DNA of 64,000 nt from Amaranthus tricolor (Eukaryota; Streptophyta; Magnoliopsida; Caryophyllales; Amaranthaceae). This document shows, piece after piece, positions 39,129 to 50,738 of this stretch (position 1 is its first letter; each line of letters opens with the position of its first letter). Both the position numbers and the translations under genes were made by a program. Where the stretch lies: contig NC_080050.1 of the NCBI RefSeq assembly GCF_026212465.1, positions 31,389,070 to 31,453,069 of the forward strand, written 5' to 3'. The notes beneath the pieces were generated by a model. It was not told the origin of the DNA. It did no database searches and saw only the letters and a list, made by a program, of their open reading frames with translations.

Positions 39129-39141
39129 GGCTCTCATACCA
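39129..39141 (-). promoter_or_regulatory. Primer binding site of the Copia element
   Basis: TGGTATGAGAGCC directly adjoins the 5' LTR on the minus strand; it is one base off the usual initiator tRNA-Met complement. Confidence 0.88.
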
Positions 39142-39350
39142 TGAAGAGTTAAATAACTCTCAATTTGGGGTTTAAGATGTGTTTGTATTGCTTCAATTCT
39201 CTTAAATACAGAGTACAATCTTATAAAGAGTAATACTTACTATAATTACAGAGATATCGATCTCCTAATAATCCTCTAATTATCTCCTAAATATCTGCTA
39301 TAATGAAACTATACATAAATAGAATATATTGTTTTTATTTTTTTTCTTCA
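39142..39350 (-). repeat. 5' LTR of the Copia element
   Basis: 209 bp, the partner of 34420-34627, followed by CAAAC. Confidence 0.95.
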
Positions 39351-39421
39351 CAAACAACTTTGATGTCAATTTTTTTTTATTTAGCTCATACTTTTTGATA
39401 AATAGCTCGACAAATTTTTTA

Positions 39422-40550
39422 TTAAAATCGTCTCATTGTGAGCAGTTTCATATGGATCTATGATCTATCCAATTCTAATTTATTAAAAAAAAATTTAGAT
39501 TCACTTTCGTATCAAACTTGTTTGGGATATTATCAATGGTACCCCTGTACTATAGAAAAATAACAATGGTACCCCAACTAATTTCAATGGTACCCCCCAA
39601 GTATATGCTAATTACAATCGTGACACTATGAATGATTTTCCCGTTAAATGTCCGTTACATTTTGAATTTAACCTAACCATGGTTACTTTCTTCTTCTTCC
39701 CTTTTCCCTTTCCTTTTCCTGCTCTCCTTCCATGGCTACTTAGTATGGAATCTAAGAAACAGATCCGCCATTTTCCAAACCTTTAAGACTCCAAATACTC
39801 AACTTAGTATTTTTAGTTTTATACTTCTGCTTCTGCTCATTTTATATAACATGTTCATGTCTGAACATTTATTTGTTTTTTAATAAATGGTCTAGTTCCA
39901 AAAATTAAAAGGATCTTACTAAGTCTAGTATTTAGATGAATTAAAAACAGATTTTTGGCAAATCTAATTCATAAATTCATTATCAATGGAGAAGAACATA
40001 ACATATATACTTTTAAAGAAACACAGTGTCCTCCTATGAAACTTGTTTCAATACAGAGTAATTTGTTTTTCTAAGTAGGAGTAAGAAACACAGTAGATGA
40101 ATGATGATCTGGAATGTCAGAATCCGACAATAAAGAAATCAAACCCATAACTATGAAAATAACCCAAGCCCAAAAAACTATTGGGGGGTTTAATACTGGA
40201 GCTCATCTTAAAGGTTTGGAGAATGGAGGATCTATCTCTTAGATTCCATACTAAGCAGCCATGGAAGGAGAGCAGGAAAAGGAAAGGGAAAAGGGATGAA
40301 GAAGAAGAAAGTAACCATGGTTAGGTTAAATTCAAAATTTAGCGGACATTTAATGGAAAATCATTCATAGTGTCACGGTTGTAATTAGCATATATTTGGG
40401 GGGTACCATTGAAATTAGCTGGAGTACCATTGTTATTTTGCTATAGTATAGGGGTACCATTGATAATATCCCAACTTTTTTTAAAATATAAATAATTTGA
40501 ACTGCATGTATGGATTCATCTCACCATAAGACAATCTCATATAAGAGTTA
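39422..40550. mobile_element. GAGAC-type MITE split by a Mutator-like insertion
   Basis: The left piece, 39422-39523 (ATCGTCTCATTGTGAGCAG), and the right piece, 40482-40550 (CACCATAAGACAATCTCATA), look like the two inverted ends of one small MITE of the family at 7361. The Mutator-like element lies between them with its own target duplication. Confidence 0.4.
39524..40472. mobile_element. Non-autonomous Mutator-like element with ~266-bp terminal inverted repeats
   Basis: Arms 39524-39789 and 40206-40472 are near-perfect inverted copies starting GGGATATTATCAATGGTACC. The 9-bp flanks AACTTGTTT (39515-39523) and AACTTTTTT (40473-40481) agree at 8 of 9, the Mutator duplication size. The central ~415 bp has no conserved frame. 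Each arm carries three ATGGTACC blocks near its end. Confidence 0.88.
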
Positions 40551-40889
40551 AGATATTGCTATAGGTAATAGCTGATTAGCATAATTAGGTATACATATTT
40601 TTCCATCTCGATCTAAGTTCTAGTGTCGATCAAGGGCCTAGGTAACTTCCTACTCCCTTCGGGATGCGAAAATTTGAAACTATTAAGCCAAAAAAAATTA
40701 ATAAAATAAACTAAGTTTCAAAAAAACTCCAAAAGTAAGCGTGAAAATCCCAAACCTGTGGTTTGGAACTGTTCGCAGTTACTAACTGCAAACAACTATT
40801 TAATATTTTTTTTCCTTAATTTTTGAGTTGTTATCTATTGTATTTGCATTAGAGACATTAGAATAAGTAATTACAAGTCAAGGTATGTT

Positions 40890-41225
40890 TCAAGCGATAT
40901 GATTCATCGCCAAAACTCCGATCATTCGTAAGTGAAAGCTACGATAGTAAGAGGCGTTCGGGTGTCGCTCTGGCAGTGGAGGTGACTGGTACTGTGATGG
41001 CCCAGCCTGCGAGGTCCCTGCAACGTCAACGGGGTATGAATGGTCCATCTCCTCCAAATGATAGTCATAAGTAGGAGATGAGAAGTGCGTATGGGATGAG
41101 GACTTTGTAGCGACTTCCGGTATGAAGTGCTGGAACTGCGAGCCGACAAGCATGCCATGCGCAATCTCCCTCACCGGCTTCTCATGGCTGTACTGCATCA
41201 CTGCTGCGGCACCTTGTGCTTGCAA
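40890..41225 (-). pseudogene. Low-complexity C-terminal frame of the MULE product
   Basis: An open frame of 111 residues in line with the PMD tail, rich in His, Ser and Pro, with no recognised domain. An intron or a break separates it from the tail at 41290. Confidence 0.5.
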
Positions 41226-41289
41226 TTAATATTTAGTTAATGTAACTTTATATTATTTAATCGGAAACTTAATCATATAAATGTAAATG

Positions 41290-41999
41290 AAGACTTACAA
41301 ATTAGGTCATCGTAGGCGCAGCAGGTGCGTAATGTGCTGCTGCGAAGATGGCACGTGGTGTCATCCATCGGCGCGTGATGGAGAGAAACCACGGTATGTA
41401 TTCTGGTGTAGTAGGTGCGCCACGAACATTGATCGACGCACCTTGTGCCAGCAGCTCTAGTCTACCATCCCAACGAGCGATGTGACGCTAGTTGGTGTCC
41501 ATCCAGTTTGCCGCACCCAGATTTTTGCGCGAAATCTGGTGCAGCTGGGGTTCAGTGTCACAAGGCGGTGGAATGCCCTGTACCAACCCATATTGGCGCA
41601 GTACGCGCTCTGGTAGATGTACTTCCACAATGTCGAAGCATATGAGTGGCATAGAAGCCCTCCACGCACCTGAATGAATCCCCGAGTGTTCGTATGTACT
41701 TGCATAACTTTGAGATGTATAGCACGGATCCTCGAACCTCTCATATGAAAGGTGTCGTTTGATGCAAACAGCAAGTACATGTGAACAAGGTAGGTGGTAT
41801 ATCTCAAGTTTGTTACATGTGCACTTCATTTGATTCAAGTCTACATGTTGATTAAAGGCCCAAAAGACACGTTGGAAGGTCCTAATATTAGGTCTCACAT
41901 ATACACCCGTGTCATTGTCATCCTTAAAATACCACTCAAGTACTAACCCCGGGTTGAAATGTTGCAAAGCTTCTAAAAAGCGTGGAAGGAATGAGTAAG
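41290..41999 (-). pseudogene. MULE transposase C-terminal part: SWIM finger joined to plant mobile domain
   Basis: LQHFNPGLVLEWYFKDDND leads into FWAFN and then abruptly QHVDLNQMKCTCNKLEIY, skipping the DDE catalytic domain. The SWIM finger is CTCNKLEIYHLPCSH. It is followed by WRASMPLICFDIVEVHLPER, VLRQYGLVQGIPPPCDTEP and QLHQISRKNLGAANWMDTN, which resemble the plant mobile domain of MAIN/MAIL proteins. After a stop it continues with APTTPEYIPWFLSITRRWMT. Confidence 0.85.
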
Positions 42000-42480
42000 A
42001 ACCTTCCTAGGTCCCGTAAATGGACAACAAGGCTTGTTGCTTTGCACACCACGCTCGCTTATAATTCACATCCACACCAAAACGATCTTTAACCATTTGC
42101 CGTACGACAGATACCTTAATGGATGGGTCTTTAGCAACACAATTTCTAATGACATTGTTAATGACAGAAGATGTCAGGTGAATGTGTCCTGCCGAAACAG
42201 TGTCACTACCTTATATACAAGAACGATACTTACCCTTATAGGTAACAATATGCCATGAAGATAAATAAGAATCAAACGTAGCCCTAAGTCTCCATGAACA
42301 ACCCCGCTTGCACTTCAAGGTAAGGACAATTTGGTTCGAGGTCTCCATTCTGTACTCCACATTTCTGCGAATATGATACACTCTGATAGCTTTCCAACAA
42401 CGCTTCCTTGCAATCAAACATCATACCCTTCTCAAACTCTCCATCTTCGGTGTATGTGGTATCACAAGCCCAAGTCCTTT
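42000..42480 (-). pseudogene. MULE transposase, zinc/DNA-binding middle
   Basis: YRMETSNQIVLTLKCKRGCS and WRLRATFDSYLSSWHIVTYK form the family's C...C zinc-like DNA-binding block. After a stop the frame continues as NCVAKDPSIKVSVVRQMVKD and NYKRAWCAKQQALLSIYG, again ending in a stop (CCTAGG, near 42005-42010). Confidence 0.85.
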
Positions 42481-42769
42481 ATGAGTTGTCCTCCTCATAC
42501 TCGTCTAAAGGTGGACAGAGGGCATAAGGAGTAGGAGGAATGATTATAGGAATGTTGCCTAGGGTCATGTTATTTGCTAGCGCATCTTCATCGACATCCA
42601 CATCGTCCTTAGAAGGATCGTCAATGAGCTCTTTACTCTCATTTCCATCATCCCAAGGTCCCATCTCAGCAGTTTCTCCTAAGTTAACTATTGAATCAAT
42701 TGGAACTTGATTTGTAGGGGGTTGAGAAAAAGTACAAGATGTGGAAGGAACGAAAGTATTAGGAGTTTC

Positions 42770-43147
42770 CTAATTTAATATAGGCATAGGGGTAGGAGTA
42801 GGATTAGAAGCAACTACATTCCCTAATGGTACTTCTTCTATGTATAACTCCAAAGAGGGAATTTGGCTGGACCTTGAATGCTCCCACATAGCATCTATAG
42901 CCTCATTATCCTCAACAGGAAAGGCAAGCAATTCTCCACTCATGTTATATTTAAAGCTTATATTTACGGTACTTTTAGTAGGGTCCAATCCAATCTTAGA
43001 ACATATAAAACGTTTAAAGTGGTTCAAATCCATGTTCGAATTGCAAGCAAACAACTTACGTCTTCCCCCAACATAATGAACTTTGCCACTACTTTCTCGA
43101 ATACAACCATTCCAAAAACATACTATAGTCATGCGAAATGATGCCAT
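42770..43147 (-). pseudogene. MULE transposase, N-terminal domain
   Basis: Starts at ATG 43147: VCFWNGCIRESSGKVHYVGG, HFKRFICSKIGLDPTKSTVN and ISFKYNMSGELLAFPVEDNE follow the N-terminal domain common in plant MULE transposases. It is closed by a stop at 42770-42772, after which related sequence continues. Confidence 0.85.
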
Positions 43148-44477
43148 TTTCTACATTAATACAAAGAAAATCAATATCATCATCAACTTCATGCCCATAC
43201 AAGTACATTATATTCATTTGATTATAATCTTTTTTGGTCTAAAAATTATTAAAATCCATAATGTAACTAAGTTCATACATATAAAATCGAAATAATAAAT
43301 CAATTCATAAGTTCATAAATAATATTTCTAATACCAACATCAACATCAATATTTCTAATAATATTATCAACATTGAGTTCAACTAATTCAACAACATTAC
43401 TTCAAAAAACAACATAAAGCTATAAAAACAATTAAAAATTACCTTCAATACTTATGGATGATTAAGAATAGTCTTGATTTAACAACTAGTAACCTACATT
43501 TGAAAAAATAAGCAGATTTGATTATAACCCCAAAAAACTACATATACACCAAAAAAAAACCATAAACAAGTTTACCTTTGAGCAAGTTAGAGTATCTCAC
43601 ACTAATTTTAAAGTGCCAAATTGAAAGAGAAATGCAAGAATTGATGGATTGAATCAATGGTTTTAAAGGGAAAATGTTGAGTGTGAAGGTAGGTTTTGAG
43701 AATTGGGGAAAAATGAAAAAAAAAGAAACTGATCTGCGTATTTGTGCAGCAGGTCACAGCCAAATAGGACAAAATGGTTGTTCGTAGTTACTAACTGCGA
43801 ACAGCTATTTTGTCTTATTTGGCTGTTCACAGTTAGTAACTGGAAACAACTCCAAACCACAAGTTTGGGATTTTCGCATTTACTTTTGAAATTTTTTTGA
43901 AACTTAATTTATTTGTTAATTTTTTTTTTTTTTTTTGGCTTAAGGGTTTCAAAGTTTCCTGGGATGCGATGTATTCTTTAGTATGGGTCTAGACTAGAGC
44001 TCTGTAATTGGATTGGGCCCATTGCAAGTCCACATCCGAATCTTAAATATACAAGTTTTAAATGGACTAAATTTTAAATTTATCTTTTTTTTTTACATAA
44101 ATAAAACAAGCTCTATATAGAACTCAAATAAATCTTTATTAATAAATTTTTTTTGCTTAAATTATGATAATTTACTATATATTAATGATAGTCAATATTT
44201 ATATTACAATTATAAAGCAAGTAACTAAAATATAAAGCAATTTACTAGATAGGACATCCTTATTTCAATGAAAAATTTAAAGAACATAACTATAAATGGG
44301 TCGAGGTGGGTTAGAGCGGGCCGAGAAGGACCAACCCGTTTGTGCATGTTTTTTTAACGCGGACCAATTCCCATTCTCTGTGAGTTTGGGCTAACCCTTA
44401 TCCGGCCTATTCCACAGGTCTAGTTTAGACTAGGTGGCGAGAGTGGCATTTGAGCATAATAAGAATGAATTAACAGA

Positions 44478-44659
44478 TAGAGGTGTTCAAAACAGACACG
44501 ACGATTCGATATTCACTCGACCTTATAATCGAATCCGACTTGATCAGACTTCAAAATAAATTTAAAATTATATAAAAGCAATGAGGACACAAAATTGATT
44601 TTAAACCAATCCGAAACACTTGATCTGAAATCAATCCGATGACCCGAATGAACATCTCA
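44478..44659. mobile_element. MITE with AGAGGTGTTCA ends, copy 1
   Basis: Begins AGAGGTGTTCAAAACAGAC and ends GAATGAACATCTC, a short inverted repeat. Its body (GACGATTCGATATTCACTCG, then AAATTTAAAATTATATAAAA) recurs inverted at 51787-51970 and more diverged at 54405-54560. Confidence 0.5.
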
Positions 44660-45834
44660 AAGAATGATAGTGACTTCAAACACACTAAGACAAAAACACA
44701 ACATTCAATTTACACAATACTATTAAGTGGTTCACACCTAGCGGATTTTTGGAGGTGAGATATACGTAATCTTATCCTTATTAGTGAACAAAGAGGTATT
44801 TCCGATTGATCTTGGGTAACAAAGAACTTCACGTGCTGATTATAACTCGAATAGTCCCTAACTGTTCTCCAAGTTATGTGAAAACAATATGCCTAGCCTA
44901 AATTAGGATGGCTCCTGATATTGTTTTGGCATATCAGTCAGCTGCATCTTGTTTATCATACAAATCCTTCATAGTATCAGATGTTGTATATGACGAATCA
45001 AGTATGCTCACCCCTAAAAGACAACTCTTATTACTAACAATGTATATACACACGATGGTGCCCAAGAAGAGGCTGAGGCTCCGATGTCTCCAAAGAGTTG
45101 AAACATCGCACCAAGTTCAAGTTACAACAACGGTTGATGATCGAGAAGAGGCCAATCAAGCCTCGAAAAGAAAATCAATTAGAAGTGTGGGCCTAGGTAT
45201 CCTATGCTATCTTCGTCACAAGCGAGATAGTAAGGTAAACCCATGTCCTTTCAAGGAAAAAATGGCTTCGCATGATGCTAGCTAGCAAGTTGTTGACTGT
45301 CACGTGAATGAATACAAGTTGTGCAGTTAACTTTTCTCTTATGGGTCTTGTTGTATACAAGTCCAATAAAAATCTATCAGAAAGTAAGGAGTTCACTAAG
45401 TTGAAGGAGTTGATATCCAGCGATTTTTTTAGGCACGTAAATGAATATCCATTACAGCATTGCTTGCTTTCGTGCCAACGTAAGACTATGAGCTATATCG
45501 ACTTGATGTGAAGATCACAATCTTCGAGATAACGTTGTAAGCGATTTAATGCGTTGCCCCGTGATTTCACAAGGAAGAAAGAATTCAAACAAAGTTTAAA
45601 TGCAGCTTAAAGATTCTTTGCATTCATAATTAAGGCATTAACTTATCAGTTGTACTCTTCCAATCATCTACCTAGTGCCACTAATTACACAACAAAGGCA
45701 TTCATCTTAGACGGTTTGAAACTTCTATAATACAACGTCTACCTTTTGCATGAGAACACTACTTAATGCTCTCAAAATACACTTTTTTTGTTGCTATTTT
45801 CAACAAATTGAACCAAAAGAGTTAATAGAGACTC
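44660..45834. other. Spacer and likely AAP 3' untranslated region, no gene seen
   Basis: The open frame at 44908-45285 (plus) has no recognised similarity and no codon-level support. The ~200 bases next to 45835 are probably AAP 3' UTR. Confidence 0.4.
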
Positions 45835-48800
45835 TCAATTCTGTGCTTGGAAGGGCTTATACTTCTTAACGGAACCGACAAGTCCCTGAATCGAGCCAGC
45901 TGCAGCTATCAACGACACTACCAAACAGGAATAACTAAGCGTTTTTAGGGCGATCCACTTGGTCGAGAACTTGGGCACTTTAGCTTGTGAGATGTGCAAT
46001 TCGATAGGGAAGAACACGGTAAGTGGCCAAAATGACAACGACCCAAGTAAGCCAAGGAAATCGTTGAAGAACGGGAATAACATAGCTAAGATTGCTGTTA
46101 CTATCACATATGCTGTCCTCCAAACAAGCCTAAACCAGTTGAGGTAGTAAATTCCACTTCCAAATGGGATCACAATTGGGTGTTCCCTTGTTATGAATTT
46201 GTTTTCTGGCCAATGCTTCCTTGCCCATGACTCAACGAAGCCAAATACGGGTTGGGTGAAAACCTACATAATTCGTATACATCTATTAGGTTCGGTTTTT
46301 CTTAAACTCCAAAACAAAATCGTTAACCCAAAAGATATAAGTTTCAACCAAGTAAAAATCAACTGAAAGGTTTTTATTACCTGATAAGCACCGACAAGAT
46401 GAACAGCGATGCAAACGTTAGCAAAATCAACAAGCCAGAAAGGCTCATAGAATCCGAATCCAGTGAGAAAATTTCCGGGGGCCTTGTTACCAAATGCAGC
46501 ATAACCAACGCAACCACAAAGGATATAGAAAAGGCTTGTAGTAGATACTCCAACAAGGGATGCTTTCTTCATTACTTTGTTTTCCGGAGGAGATGATTTT
46601 AGTGTGTCCTGCGCTCCAACATTCATTCGAGTTCAACATGTGAACAACTTATGTTGAAGAAAAAACATTTAAACGAAATGAATTCAACTTAAAAAGGATA
46701 TTTTTTTTGGATGCAAAGTGTTAGCAGGGATCATGCATCTTTGGTGCTGTTACAACACAATACCAGTGATTATAGAAAATAATTTTGCTCTTAGCTTTCA
46801 CCTAGCTCGTCTAGATGGCCAATTCAAGTGGGAGCCACGTAATTGCATTGAGCTACTGAAATGTTTGATTGTTACAATTAGGACGCTATCTATAGAGATC
46901 CCATAAACGATAATCATAGTTTCAACTTCAAATCCCCTAATCTTGGTGCATCCAAGGCCCAAGCAACATCTACTAGTGAAGACAATTCGCTCATCTTTAC
47001 AAATTATAAGAGCATATCAACATTTTGTTCTTATACCTCTATTAGTTTCTTTTTTTGGAGAATCTGATCCTGTTTCAAATGAAGAGCAAGTATCACTTTC
47101 ATATAAAGATGATGAGTTCGATTTATAACTAGTCTTTTTCTTTTATTAGTCTACCCAATTATCAAAAAAGAACAAAAATTCTTTCTTTCATTCTTTATAC
47201 ACCACTCTAATTTGAAAAGATGCCATCACCTTTTTTTTTGTTCACTTACTTTTTCATGGTCTCTAAATGTTAGAATTTTAATCTAAACTTGCTTTTCAAA
47301 ATTTTCATACTTCAATTCTATGAGTCAAACTAGGCAAGAAGAAATAAAATAAAAAATTATATTTTTCCGTCCAAAATAACACATACGTATGTGAACGTAA
47401 ATACTAGTTTATACCTTTAAGATTGCTACTGATAGTGACATTTTTCCTCATAATATGTAACTATCAAGGTAGTCACAAAAGGACGGACTAGTAATTGTAA
47501 GCTTTGTATTCTCTTATGCCTAAAACTAATGGTTGAGGTCACATAGAGAAGAACAATGATTGCATCTAATACATGCTATTAATGATGCCAGAGCAAACAC
47601 TCATTTCTACTTGGGTTGAACCAATTTTCTTTTGTGTTATATATGTTAAATACACAATTGAAAATAAATAGAATTTTTAATCAAGTGACATCGACCACAA
47701 TCAGGGAAGGCCTAGGTCTAGATTTCTCCTATAATTTTAATTCAAAATTTTCATGGTTGTCCTATTGATTTTGTTTTATTTTTATCATGTATGTTACGTG
47801 TTAAAGCAAGTACCAATAATCTTAATAATGACGTCAACTTTAAACATATAATCGAACATGCTTTGTCTTGTACTTTGGAGAGGGTAGATAAAGATGTGTC
47901 GAATATGGGTGGTTTAAGGTTTGGAACGGTTGATGAAAGTTGCTTAATCAAAGCAACAAGGAAAGAAGCAGACTGTGAGTGGCTCGACTAGGCGCTCGAT
48001 CGAGCAGTGCCTAGCTCGACCGGTGTTGGCTCAGTCGAGCAGAATGTCCAGAAGAAGTTAGTAGCTTCAATGGAAGCTCGCTCGACCGAGCGAGGTAGTG
48101 GCGTGGTCGAGCGATAGTCAAGCAGACTACATTGGATCCTGTTTTTGGTTAGAATTTGTAGTGACTATGCAATAATGTGGTGCAAAACTCTATTGTTTAT
48201 TGTAATGTTTATTGTCATAATTAATTAGGATGTTAATTGGGATGTTACTTGTGAGTTTCTGATGATTTATGAGGGAATACTAAGAGTGATGAATACATTG
48301 CCTATAAATAGGATTCATCACTCATAGTAACATTCACCACAAACACACATATTGTTGAGAGGGCTATTGCATTGTTAGAAACTTGAGAGTGTTCTTACTT
48401 TGCTTTAGTATTTGTGATCTTGAGAAATCGTTCTCAAGAAAATGAGAGGTTTATTATACTTGTAATTGTTGAATTCAATATAATAAACTACATTTGAGGG
48501 GGAGGTATCCAAGATACCTCGTATACGCTTGTGTTCATCTTTGCATTATATTTTTTCATTTGTTTTTCCATTGTTAAACCTCTTTGAAGCTTTCATTTCA
48601 TTACGCTATTCCAGATTAAAAGATTTTAAATCAAATGATCTGGGCTTATAACCTAAGCATGCCCAAATCCAAATTCTCTTGTGTTTTTGTATTTAGATTT
48701 AACCCCACATTCTCTCTCTTAATCTAAGCTACAACCAACCAAAATCAAATCAAGTATGAAACTTACGTTGTAATATCTAGATAAAACAAAACATTTCAAC

Positions 48801-50697
48801 ATCCTTATGTGGCGATAAATCATGGAATAACAAAAAATATCCCAAAGAAGAATAACTTATATGAATTGATATCCATCCAAGATCACAAACCAACCATTAC
48901 AACCTATGATTCGATTTCTTAGTGGGCCAAGCATAACATTGGTCCCAAGCTAGGGATGGGTCTTGTCAATGGTTCGAAAGGTCGTCAATTTTCTGCTTCC
49001 TTTTGTCCTATACGGGCTTGCCTACCTATTTTTATATTCCTATCAATAAGAATGACAATAACAGTTATTTTTGAAAGAGACTGTTTTTCAATCAAACAAC
49101 TTCAAAACGAAAAGTTTATATTATGTTAGTTAGGATTAGATAGATCTCACAGTTTGTGTAACAATAATATCATGACTAACGGGTATAGACATACAAGTAG
49201 GGGTAGAATAGTAGTATCTAATTTGATTTCCCACTATAGACGGATACAAAAATTTGGTTTTGTGTATTGATTTGATCAATTATGGACCTTACACCAAGTT
49301 ACCGTGATCAACTTGATCATGTGCATTCATATCATGTCTAGAAGACCACACTATTAAAATTATATTATTTTTCATTTTGTTTTTTTATGGGTAGAAATAG
49401 AAAATTTTTTCTTCTGTCTAATAGAATTACGTGTATTTCTAGTAAATAAAATTACAGTTTTATAGATTTTGTTTGTTATTAAGAACCAATTAAACGATTT
49501 CTATGTTATTATAAGAATAAAATTGTATTCATTTTATTAGACTTTTTAAACTTCGTCTATATAAAAATTGGGTCGGTTCAACTTTAACACTTTTGCCCAA
49601 GAGAATGATGTACTTATGAAACAACAATGATACCTAATCTTGACAAATATCTACAACTAACATGTAAAATAAGAAATCATGTGGTATATCACACATTCAC
49701 ACCTAGTATCTTTTCCATGTGCCTAACTATATTCTGCGTAAAGTTTTATGACTTATGAGATGTAAGAAAGGTGATTAATTTGACTATTGATTATTATTGG
49801 TTTTAGCTGTTAGTCGTAGGCTGTTGACTAATTTAATTAGTTTTTTGACTGTAAGTTGTTGGTTTTGGCTATTAGTTGTTGGTTATTGACTGTTAACTGA
49901 TTTATTGATTGAACATAAATTAAAATTTAACTGAAGATTAATAAAAATGAGTAACATTTTATTTCGGCCGGAATAACTATCACTTCCTCTTCACTCTTTG
50001 CTTCTCTCATACTACTTTTGTGATTAAAAAAGAAGATTAATCTATGTTGGTCATAAATTACGGAATGTCGGTGAAAAATTAGTTGAAGAGGACCGGATCG
50101 ATGTACTTGAATAATTGAGAAAATGAATGATGAGATTAAAGTACTTAAAAAGGTGGGGCCAGTTGAAAACCAAGGTCAATGACAATTTCCATGAATTAAA
50201 TGGGAAGGATCCGGATCCATTGCACGTGGCGGATCTGATTTGCAACCGCTCAAACCAGTATGCAGTAATCTTTACACGCAGTACTGCAAACATGCCTTTA
50301 CATTTAAATGCATGCCCAACCCATTCATTGTTCAGTTTTTGGTTTTGATTCATTAATCACAATAATTCTCTGTCTCACTGAAATTGAATTAAAGAAAATT
50401 TTGAAAATGTAATATTAAATGAAGAGAAAAACTTATATGGATTGTATCAAAAGGAATTTTAAATGTGTGGTTGAAAATTAATAAGGTGGTGGAGTCAATT
50501 TTCAATAAGGAAATAATGCAAAATAAGTAAAAAATATTCAAAATGAAAGTTAGTGCAAATTGAGTGGAACAGAAGAGTATACACATTCAACGTTATCTAT
50601 TATGACGGGTTAGGCAAACGGATGTTGTCTATATGAGTTGCTAGCTAGTTATAAGTGTTAGGATGTTTTTGATGCTTTAAGTCATTTAAAAGTTATT

Positions 50698-50738
<41 letters not shown>

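Larger units (their letters stand above)
34420..39350 (-). mobile_element. Ty1/Copia LTR retrotransposon, complete ends, heavily decayed
   Basis: 4931 bp with target duplication CAAAC at 34415-34419 and 39351-39355. LTRs of 208 and 209 bp differ at about 14 sites. Sense is minus. Order: PBS, gag, zinc knuckle, protease, integrase, RT, RNase H, purine tract. Integrase before RT defines Copia. Multiple stops and frame changes break every domain. Confidence 0.96.
40670..43960 (-). mobile_element. Mutator-like element with damaged MuDR-type transposase and PMD tail
   Basis: 3291 bp between exact 9-bp duplications GGGATGCGA (40661-40669 and 43961-43969). Terminal inverted repeats of more than 120 bp share TTTGAAAC...TTAAGCC, GTTTCAAAAAAA, AAAATCCCAAAC and a palindromic GCAGTTA/TAACTGC block. 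It encodes on the minus strand an N-terminal domain, DNA-binding region, SWIM zinc finger and plant-mobile-domain-like tail, with several stops. Confidence 0.92.

Noticed and set aside
44908..45285. 125-residue plus-strand frame
   Set aside because: No recognisable domain, no splice context and no similarity to a family I know; it lies just downstream of the AAP gene on the opposite strand.
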